A stretch of 64,000 nt of DNA. Source: Rhyzopertha dominica (taxonomy: Eukaryota; Arthropoda; Insecta; Coleoptera; Bostrichidae). The stretch is taken from assembly GCA_025024175.1 (NCBI GenBank), contig QCXZ01000003.1, forward strand, positions 58,236,023-58,300,022. The letters are read 5' to 3'. The notes under the pieces were generated by a model. The model saw only the letters and a program-made list of their open reading frames with translations, ran no database searches and was not told the origin of the DNA. Positions 32,560 through 42,999 of the stretch are shown here, piece after piece; position 1 is the stretch's first letter, and every line of letters starts with the position of its first letter. Made by a program: the position numbers and the translations under genes.

Positions 32560-32840
32560 CCACACACAACACAGAAACCATAAACGCAACAAAGCAATTT
32601 TTTGTAAAACTAAAAACAAAAACACCGAAAGAACAGATGACAAACACCACATTGACATATCCTGTAATGATTGCAACAAGATATCCGTCGAAAAATCAAA
32701 GAAACACTTGGGAGAAAGAATTAAACAACACAAAGGCAATAACGACAACCAACAGGCCTAAAAAACATGAAAACTATATAAATAAGGCACACAAAAGAAC
32801 AATCTTGCAAAACCTACAACAATGTAAAGTGGCATCAAAC
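32560..32840 (+). pseudogene. PLE GIY-YIG endonuclease scrap
   Basis: KLKTKTPKEQMTN, then after a frame change ISCNDCNKI and KHLGERIKQHKGNN, match the C-terminal PLE endonuclease (consensus I.C.DC.K.YIGQT.R.L..RIK.H). The YIG has decayed to a SVE-like stretch, so catalysis would be lost. Nothing of the RT remains upstream, where the LTR fragment 32350-32505 abuts. It is a short terminal remnant, with a divergent sequence compared with the other PLE copies here. Confidence 0.65.
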
Positions 32841-35265
32841 AACGGTGAATGAATAAATAAAACAAAAATAAAAATAATTGTGCGCACCTAAGGCAAATTT
32901 GCTGCTGGTACCAAATCGTTACCGTTAATCCACTATTCTAAGCGCCAAAGAGTGTAGTTTAATTATGTAAGATAAGATGGAACATAGCTTGTGGTTTGTA
33001 GGAAAATAAAAAATACAACACTCAAAAGCGCGGAATTCCCTAACCCATGGGATAATTGTGCGCAGGTGGTAGGGAATGGTGCGCATATGTGGGGTAGCTG
33101 TAAGCGATAAATTTCAGGCTGTACCAATTTTACACATTTAATTCATGCAGTTCATTGTTATCCCACAGATTTTACTGTTCCAATTCTGATTCATCCCCTG
33201 ACTCCAATATCACTGTATTACTCTTCTTTATTTTCTCTTTCCTTTGGCTCGCTTGTATCCTTGTTTCGTCCTGCTTCCTTGTTCTCCTTCTTTTCATTTT
33301 TCGCAGTGTCTTTTTGTTTGTTGGAATTGGTCAATTTAAAATGTTTCCGAGCAACTATTCCTATTTTTTCTCATTAGCTCTATTTTTTACGGTCAGTTCT
33401 CGTTAGGAATAGCCGTAAGTATTTCTGAATGTTGCTTTGCCCGAAATTTCCTTTTTGTAATAACTACCACCTGGGTAATTACTAAATTTATATTCATTCA
33501 GATTCAAACATCCGCTCAACTCAACTACGTTTATTCGAATCCCCACAAATTCTGTACAAAAAGAATTGCCGATAAAACGATACAAAAACTTGACACTAAA
33601 CAGATAGATACTCATGGATAGGTGACCAAATATACATTTAATTATCACACTTTTGAATGCATCTAACATTACTTTTTGCATTGGAATGCAGTCAGCAGTC
33701 TAATGGCTGTACCATTTTGTATTTTTGTTAGTGTAATAATTGTCAAGTTGGTCGGATACCAAGTATACTTCAGCATATTGTAAATACTTGTACGATCAAG
33801 GCATCTATGAATAGGGAGCAGCCTATTCAGCTACGAGGATAACCATGAGCAACTGATGATAATGCAGCGCACCAACACAGCTCGATACGGTCGTACAAGA
33901 ACAATCTGCTCACTCCTTTAGCACGTTGTGAGTAATCACTCCATTTTGACGTTTAGTGGAAATTTTCGTAAGTAAAGAGCACTGCAGCGAAAGTTACTAT
34001 CTTAATTTACTGAATGTATTAGATGACAGCAATACTCAGAACCTCACAACCTATTTACGTATATTCAAATGCATACACAATTCCCCCACTCTCCCTTATG
34101 TATTGTAATTATAAATTTTTGCATTTAACTGGTTCGTAAGGTTCATTTCGTAATATTTCAGTGTAACATTCCTGATGTAGGACATCTTCACAAATATAAA
34201 TGTTCATCAAACATTTCTAAAGTGAAATACGAAACGTTATAAAATTACATGGTCTGTTTCTGGTATGTGTCTGAAACCGAAAATAGTTTAGTGGTTAATA
34301 AACTTTTTATAATAGCGAAAATCGCCTTTCGTTGTTTTCCTTTAATATTTCGGAAACTAAAAGAGAGAGGTTCTAGTTCAAAAGAATTTAAAGAGCTGAA
34401 TTCAAAAATCAAATAATATACAGGGTGTTCCATGTAAAAAGTGCAATCAGTGATAGTCACGTTACATGGAACATCGTATATAAAAAGCGAGAAAGGTATT
34501 TTTACTAGGTTTTGTTGATTTCAAAAAAATATAGGTACCTGTAAAATGATATTGTTAACAATTTAGTCAAAATTATAGGTATAACAGATAATAGCAATAG
34601 CTACTCAATGTCAAAGGTAGAGTTACCTAATAATACTCGTATGTAATTATTGTTGTCAAAATGTTACCCAAGCTTGCCTAAACTAATCCTCGATTGTTAC
34701 GTTCAAGTTTGTGCTAAAATCCAAAGCGTTCATTTCTGTATCTCCAATGAATTGTTGAGGCTGGTTTCCACTCCCTTGCTTGTCGGCGTTCCCACCCCTC
34801 TCGGCACCCAGAAATAATTAGTCCTATCTAATTCACTAATGGGAACACGACTCGCCTAATCTAACTTACAGGAACGATCGTTCGCACCTGCGGTTCACCC
34901 CTAATGCCCAAACACAAAGCTTGACAATTGCACATTCTCGGGACCAACTTGCGGTAATGCGAGCGAGAAGGCGGTTTGCGCAGTTTTAAATTAATTATGC
35001 TGGGACACAAAACGATTCCTAACGGCATTTTGCGTTTTTCTGAACTTCTGTTCCGCAAGAGAAATGCAAATAATAGTAAGCAACATACTTTCCGAGTCTG
35101 AACTTTTGCTTTTAATTTTTATAAAAAAGACAGTTTCAATGAAATTTTATAAGGCATAAAGTACCTACATACCAAATTGCAAGTAGACATGAAATCTATA
35201 TAATATGAGAAATATTTATCCATATGTCATTCTGATTATTAGGAGACTGAATACGTAACAATATA
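32841..35265. other. No gene; GC-richer block and short hairpin
   Basis: Mostly unremarkable AT-rich DNA. A 19-base hairpin, ACAGGGTGTTCCATGTAA at 34421 with its near-complement at 34463-34482, has a 24-base loop and TA-rich flanks and may be a minute MITE. About 34740-35060 is CpG-containing, apparently single-copy and rich in short homeodomain-like cores; it is a candidate conserved non-coding element by composition only. ORFs at 33155-33406 and 33403-33681 have no motif. Confidence 0.4.
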
Positions 35266-36460
35266 CGAGGCATATTTTTTAAGTAAGTACCGTTTTCCGA
35301 TTCCGCCGCCGCAGCGCTACGGTCGGCGTTCCGCGCATGCGCGCTGGTTACCTACATCTCTTGTCTACGCACTGACGACATTACAGTTTGATTCTTCATT
35401 GTATACGTTGTTTACTGAGTGTTTAAGATGCCTCCGACAATCGTGAGTCCCGCCGATTGTGAAGTACGGGCTGTTATAATTTCTTAGTGCTAAAGGCGTA
35501 AAACCGATCGATATTCATCGTGAGATCTGTGAAGTTTACGGACAAAACATTATGAGTGATGGAATGGTAAGGAAATGGGTGAGAGCATTTAAAGATGGCC
35601 GCACAAATGTGCATGATGAAGAACGGAGTGGGCGTCCTTCGGTCGTTAATGAAGATTTGGTGCAGAAAGTGAACGAAAAGGTGAGAGAAAACAGACGCTT
35701 TACAATTTCATCATTGTGCGACTGCTTTCCTCAATATTCTCGTAGTGTTTTGTATCGCATTGTGACCGAGAACTTGAATTACCGGAAATTGTGTTCACGT
35801 TGGGTTCCGAAAATGTTGACGGACAACAATCCATGGAATGGCGACATTCATCATCACCCAAAAAATGAAGTTTAAGCAAACAATTTCTGCCCGGAAAATC
35901 ATGTGCACAGTTTTTTGGGACAGAAAAGGAGTATTGCTAGTGGAGTTTCTGCCTCGTAATGAGACAATCAATGCAGCGTCTTATTGTAAGACATTGAACA
36001 ATCTGCGTTGTGCAATCCAGAACAAAAGACGTGGCAAGTTGAGTAAGGGTATCGTATTGCTGCATGACAATGCCCGTCCACATGTAGCTAATCGGACCAA
36101 AGATCTCATCAAATCTTTTAAATGGGAAACTCTAGATCATCCTCCATACAGCCCTGATCTGGCGCCCAGCGANTACCATTTGTTCCTGCACTTGAANAAA
36201 CACCTGGGTGGTCAGCGTCTNCAAGACGATAACGAAGTCGAAACATTTGTGATACAGTGGTTATCAAGTCAGGCGGCAAAATTTTATGAGGAGCGTATTC
36301 AAAAACTGNTGCCACGTTATGACAAGTGCCTCAATATTCACGGAAATTATGTAGAAAAGTAGATTAAGGTACNGGCTTTCATGTAAGATAAAATTACTGN
36401 GATATCTTTGCACGTCTTTTTTTAATTCCAAAACGGTACTTACTTAAAAAACATNCCTCG
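35266..36460 (+). mobile_element. mariner element with matching TIRs
   Basis: Terminal inverted repeats of about 31 bp begin CGAGGCATATTTTTTAAGTA and mirror at the right end with one undetermined base. TA is present on both sides (35264-35265 and 36461-36462), the mariner target. Total length is 1195 bp, a little shorter than typical ~1.3 kb because of an internal deletion in the transposase. The TIRs remain almost identical, so the insertion is fairly young, and several n bases lie within it, perhaps because reads from multiple copies collapsed. Confidence 0.93.
35428..36362 (+). pseudogene. mariner transposase, deleted and frameshifted
   Basis: It starts MPPTIVSP at 35428, the usual place after the 5' TIR. 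A one-base change near 35482 shifts the frame. The helix-turn-helix part (GQNIMSDGMVRKWVRAFKDGR, then GRPS) follows at 35543-35640, then WVPKMLTDN at 35800. There the frame jumps straight to MEWRHSSSPKK, deleting about 55-60 residues including the TGDETW block with the first catalytic Asp. Later come VFWDRKGVLL, LLHDNARPH (second Asp) and SPDLAPS.YHLF. The last catalytic codon reads GAN at 36171-36173, so it is Asp or Glu; 34 residues separate it from the second, as in D,D34D mariners. The frame ends at 36362. It cannot be active. Confidence 0.93.
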
Positions 36461-37462
36461 TAGTTAATTAATTTTTATCTTCAAAGATGTAACTTTTTAT
36501 TGGCATTCGACCCGAGAGGACGTGTTTTTGAGCGCTAAGAAGTGACTACCTAAGATCTGTGTGTTTGTTTTAATTTGTGATTAAAAAAGACTATAATCGG
36601 CACAGATTAATGAAAAGTGAATGGTGATCGGGTGTACGTATGTGCCGTGTGTCGTTTGTTGGGCTGGCCAGCAAGAAAGGAGAGTAGAGGGATTCAACAC
36701 CGATCACGCCAACATTAGCCGGTGTTTTGATAAGCAGCTAAGTTTTAGTATAATTGTATATAACAGGAACATAATTTGTCTCATAAACAATAACAACTTC
36801 CCAAATTCAATATCAGATATGTCTTTTTTCCTTTAGAATAAATGTAGCAGCATCCTACAAAATTTTGCATCTTACGGTGTCGGATGGCAAATAGCACACC
36901 CTTAACAGGTATAAAGTCGGCAAAAATAAGGCTCCGATTCTGGGCAATAGCCTGGACCGGAGATAGCAAGTTGTTTATGTTTAAGAGGGTAACACGCAGA
37001 GAAATAGGCATGTTCAAAAATAGGTCAAAATGTGATTGTATCGACTTGTTTCAAGCACGATAACGATATCTACAAAACTGACATAGCATTAAAGAAGCTT
37101 AAAAAACAAATACATAACGTAGTAGGAACAAGTAGAACGAACAACTAACCAGCAAAATAATTAAAACTACTTTCGTAATTTCAGGCGTTCTTTCAGAAAA
37201 AAAACAAAAAAAATCTTTTACAGTAACAACGAATCAACGAAAGAAAACAAGAAGATAGATGTATAAGGTAAAGGGAATATTCTGGCAACGTATATAAGCC
37301 CAAATAAGAATACAGCTTGCGGTTAGCTCACGATCAGCGACTCACCAAATAATTGCTATCAACTCTTAGGTCTCTTCATAATGTGTTCTAGTGCTATATT
37401 CTTGTAATGTCGATATTGTTGGTGTTGTAACACTGATGTAGTTCCGTGCGTCTAAAAAAAAA

Positions 37463-37651
37463 GTGCATACAAGGAAACACACAATTGTGGTACAGAAAAT
37501 CTCGGGAGACGGCAACCGCCTTCGAAGCACATTGAGTCACCAAATGTATGGGGAGAACACTACCCAACAAGAACACAAAAGCCACCCAAGAAAAATAAGA
37601 AGAAAAGCTGGTATAAGAAATCATAACGACAAGAACAGAAAGAAGCAGTAA
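37463..37651 (+). pseudogene. OTU-protease-like fragment
   Basis: This 62-codon frame contains VVQKISGDGNRLR..LSHQMYG. OTU cysteine proteases have D-G-N-C-L-F..LS at this place, the Cys being the nucleophile, preceded by an I.GDG strand. Here Cys and Phe are both Arg, so the catalytic residue is lost. A basic tail follows. OTU domains are known both in deubiquitinases and in several retroelement ORFs; the position inside a retroposon-like insertion favours the second. The His and remaining domain are missing. The motif is short and I rate it moderate. Confidence 0.5.
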
Positions 37652-37906
37652 GTAAGAAAGCACTGTACAGAAACCAGGAAAACATGGAAACAAGTCCAGC
37701 CACAAAAAAATTGAGATAGTCTTAAAGAAGCTTTAATGTATAGACAAGAAAAGAAACTAATATCGACTTACCATCAAGAAGCAGCAACATAAACAGGAAT
37801 CAAACAATTATTTTAAATTCCAAAATTTTAAGTTCATAAAGTGTTCTAGTGCTACGTTCTTGCGTTTACATTGTTATTGTGATTATCGTTACAGTGAAGT
37901 AGGTCC

Positions 37907-38254
37907 ATGTATCTCGACAAGTGTATATACAAGAAATTACGTAATCGTGGAAAAAAATCCAGCAAGACCGAAACTACCAAATATACATTGAGAACATTAC
38001 CAACCGCATCACAAACATTTTGTAAGACAAATAAGAAGAAAAACTACAAATCACAGACGAAACATATGCTCAGAGGGACCTTGGAAGAAACTATTCTCAA
38101 ACCACAACCAAAATACAAATCAGAGAAGAAGATATTGACAATAACAGAAAAGAGTAAAAAACCATCAACGGTGGAGAGAATCATAGCAAAATCAAACATA
38201 ACTGAAGAAAAAGCAATGGTCAGAAATCGCAAAAGACAAGAAAACAATAAATAA
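37907..38254 (+). CDS. Lysine-rich frame in retroposon-like insertion
   Basis: A 115-codon frame (MYLDKCIYKKLRN...) is strongly basic, with many Lys, Arg and Thr and no recognised domain. It starts within the second copy of the duplicated ~115-bp block and ends about 240 bp before the insertion's 3' tail. Basic low-complexity ORFs of this kind occur as retroelement nucleic-acid-binding proteins, but also as chance translation of A-rich DNA, which this is. I see no zinc knuckle, RRM or coiled-coil heptads. Its coding status is unproven. Confidence 0.25.
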   Translation: MYLDKCIYKKLRNRGKKSSKTETTKYTLRTLPTASQTFCKTNKKKNYKSQTKHMLRGTLEETILKPQPKYKSEKKILTITEKSKKPSTVERIIAKSNITEEKAMVRNRKRQENNK

Positions 38255-38512
38255 GGAAGTCCTAAAGTTGTAAACAATCTCAGGTAGCAGCTCGTCCGAG
38301 GAAGAACAAGAACAATGCAGCCGAACTAAGCTATTATCCATTCCAGTCCCCAAACTCCTGTAACATGAGTTACGTGGGAGCCCACTAGCAACAAGCGTGT
38401 AACCCCTCCAACCCAGCGTAGTCGTAGCCGGCCCGGCGTTATATCCGGGAGCGACAGAAATGCCTACAGTACGCTGGTTCAATCAATCAATCAAAGATGT
38501 AACTTTTTATTA

Positions 38513-39000
38513 TGTGAGGCATATATATTTGTAAAGTAAGTTGTATGGATACAGCGCCATCTATTGATTGTTTCAGGTGTCGTTTGCTAGTTAGTGAATG
38601 CAGTCAAATGTCGTTGATACTGCCAGTGCGAAGTACGAGCCGAAATTCGTTTTTTGTGTGCAAGAAGGTCCTCACCCGCTGAAATCCACAAGGAGTTATG
38701 TCTCCTTTATGGACCAGCTGTTGTTGGACATACCACCATATTCGGGATTTTACCCAAAAGCTTGTATATTGCGAATTGTGTGCAAAATGGGTACCACAAA
38801 TGTGGGCAGGTGTTTCTGGATGGCTATCAACAAGACCTAGATGACTTGGATATCTTACGAAAACTAAACACCAGTCAATGCAGTGGTGCTATTTAAATTT
38901 ACCGAAACCGAAAACATTCAAGCAATCTTCATACACGACGAAAATTATTATTGCCGTTTTCTGGGATGATAAGGGCCTTCTCATGGGGTCCCTTAAGTTA
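38513..39000 (+). pseudogene. Second mariner relic, 5' TIR plus transposase pieces
   Basis: GTGAGGCATATATATTTGTAAAGTAAGT at 38513 resembles the TIR of the mariner at 35266. Downstream, SSPAEIHKELCLLYGPAVVGHTT at 38670-38740 is the mariner helix-turn-helix region, then NGYHKCGQVFL, and, after a jump, MQWCYLNLPKPKTFKQSSYTTK and VFWDDKGLLM near 38878-38985. The region of the first catalytic Asp is missing, and everything after VFWDDKG is lost, so neither the second nor the third catalytic residue remains. There are several frame changes. The sequence differs enough from the first copy to be another subfamily. Confidence 0.75.
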
Positions 39001-39013
39001 GCTCCGCCATGTT

Positions 39014-39410
39014 ACTCAATCTTCTTGAAAAAATTGCTTCAGATTGGTCAGAGTAGCTTCACTATTGGGAAAGCTAGCTCCACCTTATTTGAGTAGTTAC
39101 AAGCTTATCATTTCGTGGAGTCCATACTTAACGTTATCCTCGATATTGCTTCTGTTTCATAATTTAGCTTCAGACTGTCCAGAGCTACCTCCACTGCTGA
39201 GAAAGCTAGTTCCTTTCCTATTTTCCCATTTTTTAGAAAAATGTGCTTGGCGTGCATCTCCTCCAAGACATGTAATCTTCTTGAAAGATTTGCTCCAGGT
39301 TGCCCAGAGCTAGCTCCAGCTATTCCACTATAGAGAAAGCTAGCTCCATCTTAGTTGAATAAGCTTATCATTTCGGGGGTGCTAACTTAATGTTATCCTG
39401 GTTATTTCTT
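39014..39410. repeat. Imperfect direct repeat, ~255-bp period
   Basis: Blocks at 39014-39155 and 39266-39410 share AATCTTCTTGAAA, GAAAGCTAGCTCCA, AAGCTTATCATTTCG and TTAATGTTATCCT-like strings in order, with GAGCTAGCTCC motifs scattered throughout. They follow directly on the mariner relic. No coding content. Confidence 0.7.
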
Positions 39411-39610
39411 TCTTTCAAATCTGTTTAAAAAACTAGTTCTATATTGCCTTAAGCTAGCTCCATCAATATCAGATCTATAATATTTTTTTAGTATTTAATT
39501 AGCGATAGCGTTTTTCTGAAAACTTAGTTGTACAGTAAGCACTCAATGCTGGACACGTAGTTTTCGTACTATTTCACTTGTAAATCCAAACTTGTAGAAA
39601 TTTAAAAATT

Positions 39611-40112
39611 AATGTCAATGCTATGCTGTCAGCACCGTAACCATCTACAGATAGATCTATTTCGCTGTCATTACAGCTCATCAGTATAGTTTATGTGTAA
39701 TACAGATAGAATGGCATAGAACTGGTTTTGCCTATATACCAAAGGCTTGCTATGATGTTAGTAGAAAAATAGACGGCAATACAATCTGTCAGCAATGAAC
39801 TGACACGATGACAAAGCCACCTAGCGGCCTTAATGGGTACTACTTCCTAAAGAAAGTGACATCGAAATAGATTTATCTGTAGTTGGTTGCGGTGCAGACA
39901 GCACGCATAGACATGGATTTTTATATATATATCGGTTCTTGCTGGTGAGCAAAAAGTGCCTGCTGTCAGGTTGATGTATGCAGGCACATGCCAACTTGCC
40001 AGATTACAGGTCACTTCCTTTAAGAAGTAGTACACGTTAAGGCAGCTAGGTGGCTTTGCCATCGTGTTAGCTTGTTGCTGACAGATAGCATTGCCATCTA
40101 TTTCTCTACTAA
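39611..40112. mobile_element. Multi-stem fold-back repeat
   Basis: Two nested inverted pairs are visible: 39758-39860 with 40010-40112 (about 103 bp each, starting TTAGTAGA.AAATAGA), and 39621-39670 with 39858-39910 (ACAGATA.ATCTATTTCG). The stretch 39611-39743 also recurs at 48775-48909. There is no coding capacity. It looks like a composite of related fold-back repeats, possibly a rearranged MITE family. Arms share most bases but differ at scattered sites, so this is old rather than an assembly hairpin. Confidence 0.7.
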
Positions 40113-40985
40113 TTTATAGAAATTTGATAGGTTTTTCAACTTACGTAGATTTACGCAAGCATGTAGCTTTTTACGACATTCCTACATTAGTATCGAATGA
40201 TTCTGCTTAACGAATAAATCGAAAGATGGTTTTGATTTTCTTGTTTTCATCAATTAATTAATTAAATCAATTAAAGTTAAAACGAATAAAATACTTGGCC
40301 ACACTAATCACAAAACAACAATCCGCGCAGAAACTAAGCAAACGCAGTCGCTGCTCGCCCTTCCTAACATCCCTGGTGACCTCTGTGGCTAATTCAAGCC
40401 GAAAACTTAAGCCTGGGATGTAATAAATCACCCTAGTAAATCATTATTAGAAAAACCCGCCACCGGAGCTCTGATTAGAGTGAGATTAGTCGTCGGCGAT
40501 AAAACCTGCATTGTACTCCTGAATTATGACTTAGTTATTTGTAAAAGGGTGAAAATTGGACGAAAGTATTGTATAAATGTGATTTAGAAGGGGTATTTCG
40601 TAATTTGGATATATTATACAAGATGATTTAGGGGGAAAGCACAAAACCTTGCATGGGGAACGATAACACAAGTAATTTTAAGTAAAAAGTTCATATATAA
40701 ATATCCCCTTAGAAGATTACTTTCAGACATACTGCCCTTCGCATTTACATAAATATCTTGAGAATCAGTCGTAGTATTTAAAGATTGTTTATTTGACATA
40801 TTTTCAGTTGAATAGTGGGGTTGAGGTACAGGAGTTGCGTTGTACCTTTTTAACCCCTAACTTTTTTCGCTAATCGGTTTTTTTGCCATTTTAGGCTTTT
40901 TCGAGCATTTTGTAGACGCGGTGGTAAAAATATTAGACAGAAACGCATTTCTTCCCAAATTTGTAAATTTCCAGAACAATGTTCT
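40113..40985. other. Non-coding, nothing certain
   Basis: AT-rich with only short frames. About 40320-40520 is slightly richer in CpG. From 40860 on, sequence may be degraded PLE linker, but no motif is clear before 40990. Confidence 0.45.
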
Positions 40986-40989
40986 CCCA

Positions 40990-41760
40990 AATCACAAATA
41001 GTATTTAAAACTATCAACAATATTAGAACAAATTTGGTCAGAAACAAAGATCCATTGGAATCTCTTGTGGGGTGTATGAGTTGCGCTGTGGTGACTGTCC
41101 AGCAACTTACGTGGGAAAGACCTATAGGAGTTTTAGAAAAGGATCAAAGAACATATATATTCAATTAGAACTAAATAAAATAGAAGTTCGCACTTTGCCA
41201 AGCATATAAATGATATAAATCATACATTTGACATTAAAAGTAACTTTCGGATCTTACATCAAGAAAACAATAATAGATGTGTTTTAAATTTGGAAACTAT
41301 GGAAATACATAAATTACGATTCGATAACAGTAGAATAATGTTGAACAATTTTGAGATTTACAAACTGTTTAGTATGTTCGGTTTTGGATGGAGATACGTG
41401 CATTGGAGGTTTTAGCTGTTATAATTAAATTTTTTTAAATTTGTTGTATGTATATTTAGGATGTAGATATCCAAAATTATCATGTGTATGTTCGGCTACC
41501 TATATAGATGTTCACGTTTGTGGTATTGTATTTCTTAGAGCTTTTATTGTTTGACAAAACACATTACCTTGTTATTCGCTCCATTTTGTTTGTTCTAGAT
41601 AGATGTTGTGTGAGAATTTGACTTTAGANGTAAGTTTTTAATATAAATGTATTGTTTATTATATGTACTGAGGAAGAAATTCTTGTAGAGCACGAAGATG
41701 ACAGTTGTGAAGCTGTTGAAACGCGTTTCCTGATTTACAAAAAAATTAAAATATTCTACG
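40990..41760 (+). pseudogene. PLE 3' end: GIY-YIG relic and 3' UTR
   Basis: KTINNIRTNLVRNKDPLES then, after a small shift, GVYELRCGDCPATYVGKTYRSFRK at 41070-41145, a GIY-YIG nuclease (GVY...YVG). Later frames give HFAKHINDINHTFDIKSNF, ILHQENNNRC, LETMEIHKLRF and N.EIYKLFSMFG to about 41385, the usual C-terminal order. The core is fairly complete but crossed by stops. A 3' UTR follows, with a hammerhead-like motif at 41691-41731. RT is absent. It belongs to a different PLE lineage from the copy at 26361, judging by GVY...CGDCPATYVG against GIY...CECGKDYIG. Confidence 0.82.
41691..41731 (+). ncRNA. Hammerhead-like motif at PLE 3' end
   Basis: CACGAAGA, T, a stem GACAG/CTGTT around a TTGTGAAG loop, then GAAA at 41718-41721 and the palindrome ACGCGT. 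It matches the layout of the motifs at 21997 and 27477, with CACGAAGA in place of CTGANGA, so the core is degenerate. Position in the PLE 3' UTR supports homology. Confidence 0.42.
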
Positions 41761-41849
41761 AGAGTATAAGGACCTTTATTCCACTCTTCAACAATTAATA
41801 TGACTCTCACAGTGGATGAAATCATTAAGATTAAAGTCGCACATTAACA

Positions 41850-42315
41850 AAATTCGACACAGCACTTTTGTTCTGACCGTTATGGCACCAGTAATTTAGG
41901 ATATTGCAAACTTTTGCATAACATGTCTCATGCTAAATATCTCGAAAACGAGTGAGGCTAGCAAGTTGAACCTTTAACTAACATATTTTTGAAAAAAGAA
42001 CGTATACATTTTGTTAAAATGGCAAAAGACGGATTAGCAAAAAGAAAAAGGGTAAAAAAGTACAATACCCCTACTATACAAAAAAACTTGGAAAAATTGT
42101 CAATTACCGTCCTTGAATACTAAGATAATTTGGAGAATTTGAAGTTTATTTTGTAATTTTTTTGAAAATGTGATTTTTGTGTCAATGCTTTGAAGGGTTG
42201 TATCTCTCAAACTAAATATTTAAGACGATATGTTTATATAAACTCTTTATTTAAAATTGCTTGTTCTATTGTTCCCCAAGGTATTGTGTTTTTTCAGAAA
42301 CACCCTATATAGAAA
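41850..42315. other. Probable repeat remnant ending ACACCCTAT
   Basis: AT-rich sequence closing with AAACACCCTATATAG, the complement of the ACAGGGTGTTT motif seen at 5463 and 34421, so this may be the right end of such an element. No second copy of the body and no coding motif were found. Confidence 0.35.
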
Positions 42316-42319
42316 TAGG

Positions 42320-42990
42320 ATATTATCAAGTCCGATGGTTTGAGATGTAACAGTTTTTAAGGATTTTATTATATCGTCATTGGAGATGCCTTTAAATTTA
42401 AATTCACCATCGACTTTTAGGAGGTTACTTCAGCAGAATTTCAATGTATCACTGTTAATATTAGACTGGTCAGCAGCTGACAGAAAAATTGCTTCTGGAT
42501 CCGATATGGAGGACGGAAGGGTTGCATTGGCGTAAAAGGAAAGTGTCACACGCTAGCTTCATACATTTCTTTATAGTATTTTAGAATCGTCTATACTACG
42601 AGAGAGACAATAGTGCATATACTTTTATTAGCGCATAATTGCGACAGTAACATAATTCCTTTTCTGAACATAGAACTGTCTGATACTAACAGCTGTCTTG
42701 TGTATTATACGTTATATACTGCTTGTGCTTTATTCTAATTGTATGCAAAAGAACGTGTCTCCCATAGAATTCCAGCATCATTTGTCCAAAGAAGCTTACT
42801 TTTTGGTGGCCAATAACGGAACGAGAAATTTCATTCTGTCTTACGTTATATATTGCATCTAACGCAAAACTATTTTGATCAATTCTGTTGAAGTTTCTTG
42901 TAGTAATATTGTTCGCGGAATTGGCTTTTTTCGAGGTGAAGCTCCTCTGATACCAACAAATGATATGTTATTCCGTGCACGTCAACAGTT
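42320..42990 (-). pseudogene. LINE ORF2 relic (endonuclease-RT spacer)
   Basis: On minus from 42990 down: RKKPIPRTI and, in shifted frames, RNFNRIDQNSFALD and AIYNVRQNEIS near 42830-42920, typical of the spacer after the AP endonuclease in jockey/CR1-type LINEs. Then DPEAIFLSAADQSNINSDTLKF near 42440-42510 and EFKFKGISNDDIIKSLKTVTSQ.IGLDNI at 42325-42410, the block just before RT motif 1 (F.F..I....V...+..+KS.A.G.D.I). The RT itself is cut off at about 42320, and no endonuclease is visible upstream. Stops and shifts are present. Order and direction are consistent across 650 bp. Confidence 0.62.
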
Positions 42991-42999
42991 AAAACGTTT

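Larger units (their letters stand above)
36503..38490 (+). mobile_element. Retroposon-like insertion with 21-bp target duplication
   Basis: TCAAAGATGTAACTTTTTAT occurs at 36481-36500 and again at 38491-38510, bracketing about 2 kb. The insert ends with (TCAA)n (AATCAATCAATCAA) after a GC-rich 3' region. A long direct target duplication and a short-unit 3' tail are marks of target-primed (LINE-type) insertion. Inside are two copies of a ~115-bp block (GTGTTCTAGTGCTA at 37384 and 37832), an OTU-like fragment, and a lysine-rich frame. No RT was found, so it is either a 5' or internal-deletion derivative or a non-autonomous passenger. A TATATAAGCCC string followed by TCAGCGACTCACC near 37295-37345 looks promoter-like. 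Confidence 0.62.

Noticed and set aside
37394..37705. 103-codon antisense frame in the retroposon-like insertion
   Set aside because: Antisense shadow of A-rich sequence holding the OTU-like and lysine-rich frames.
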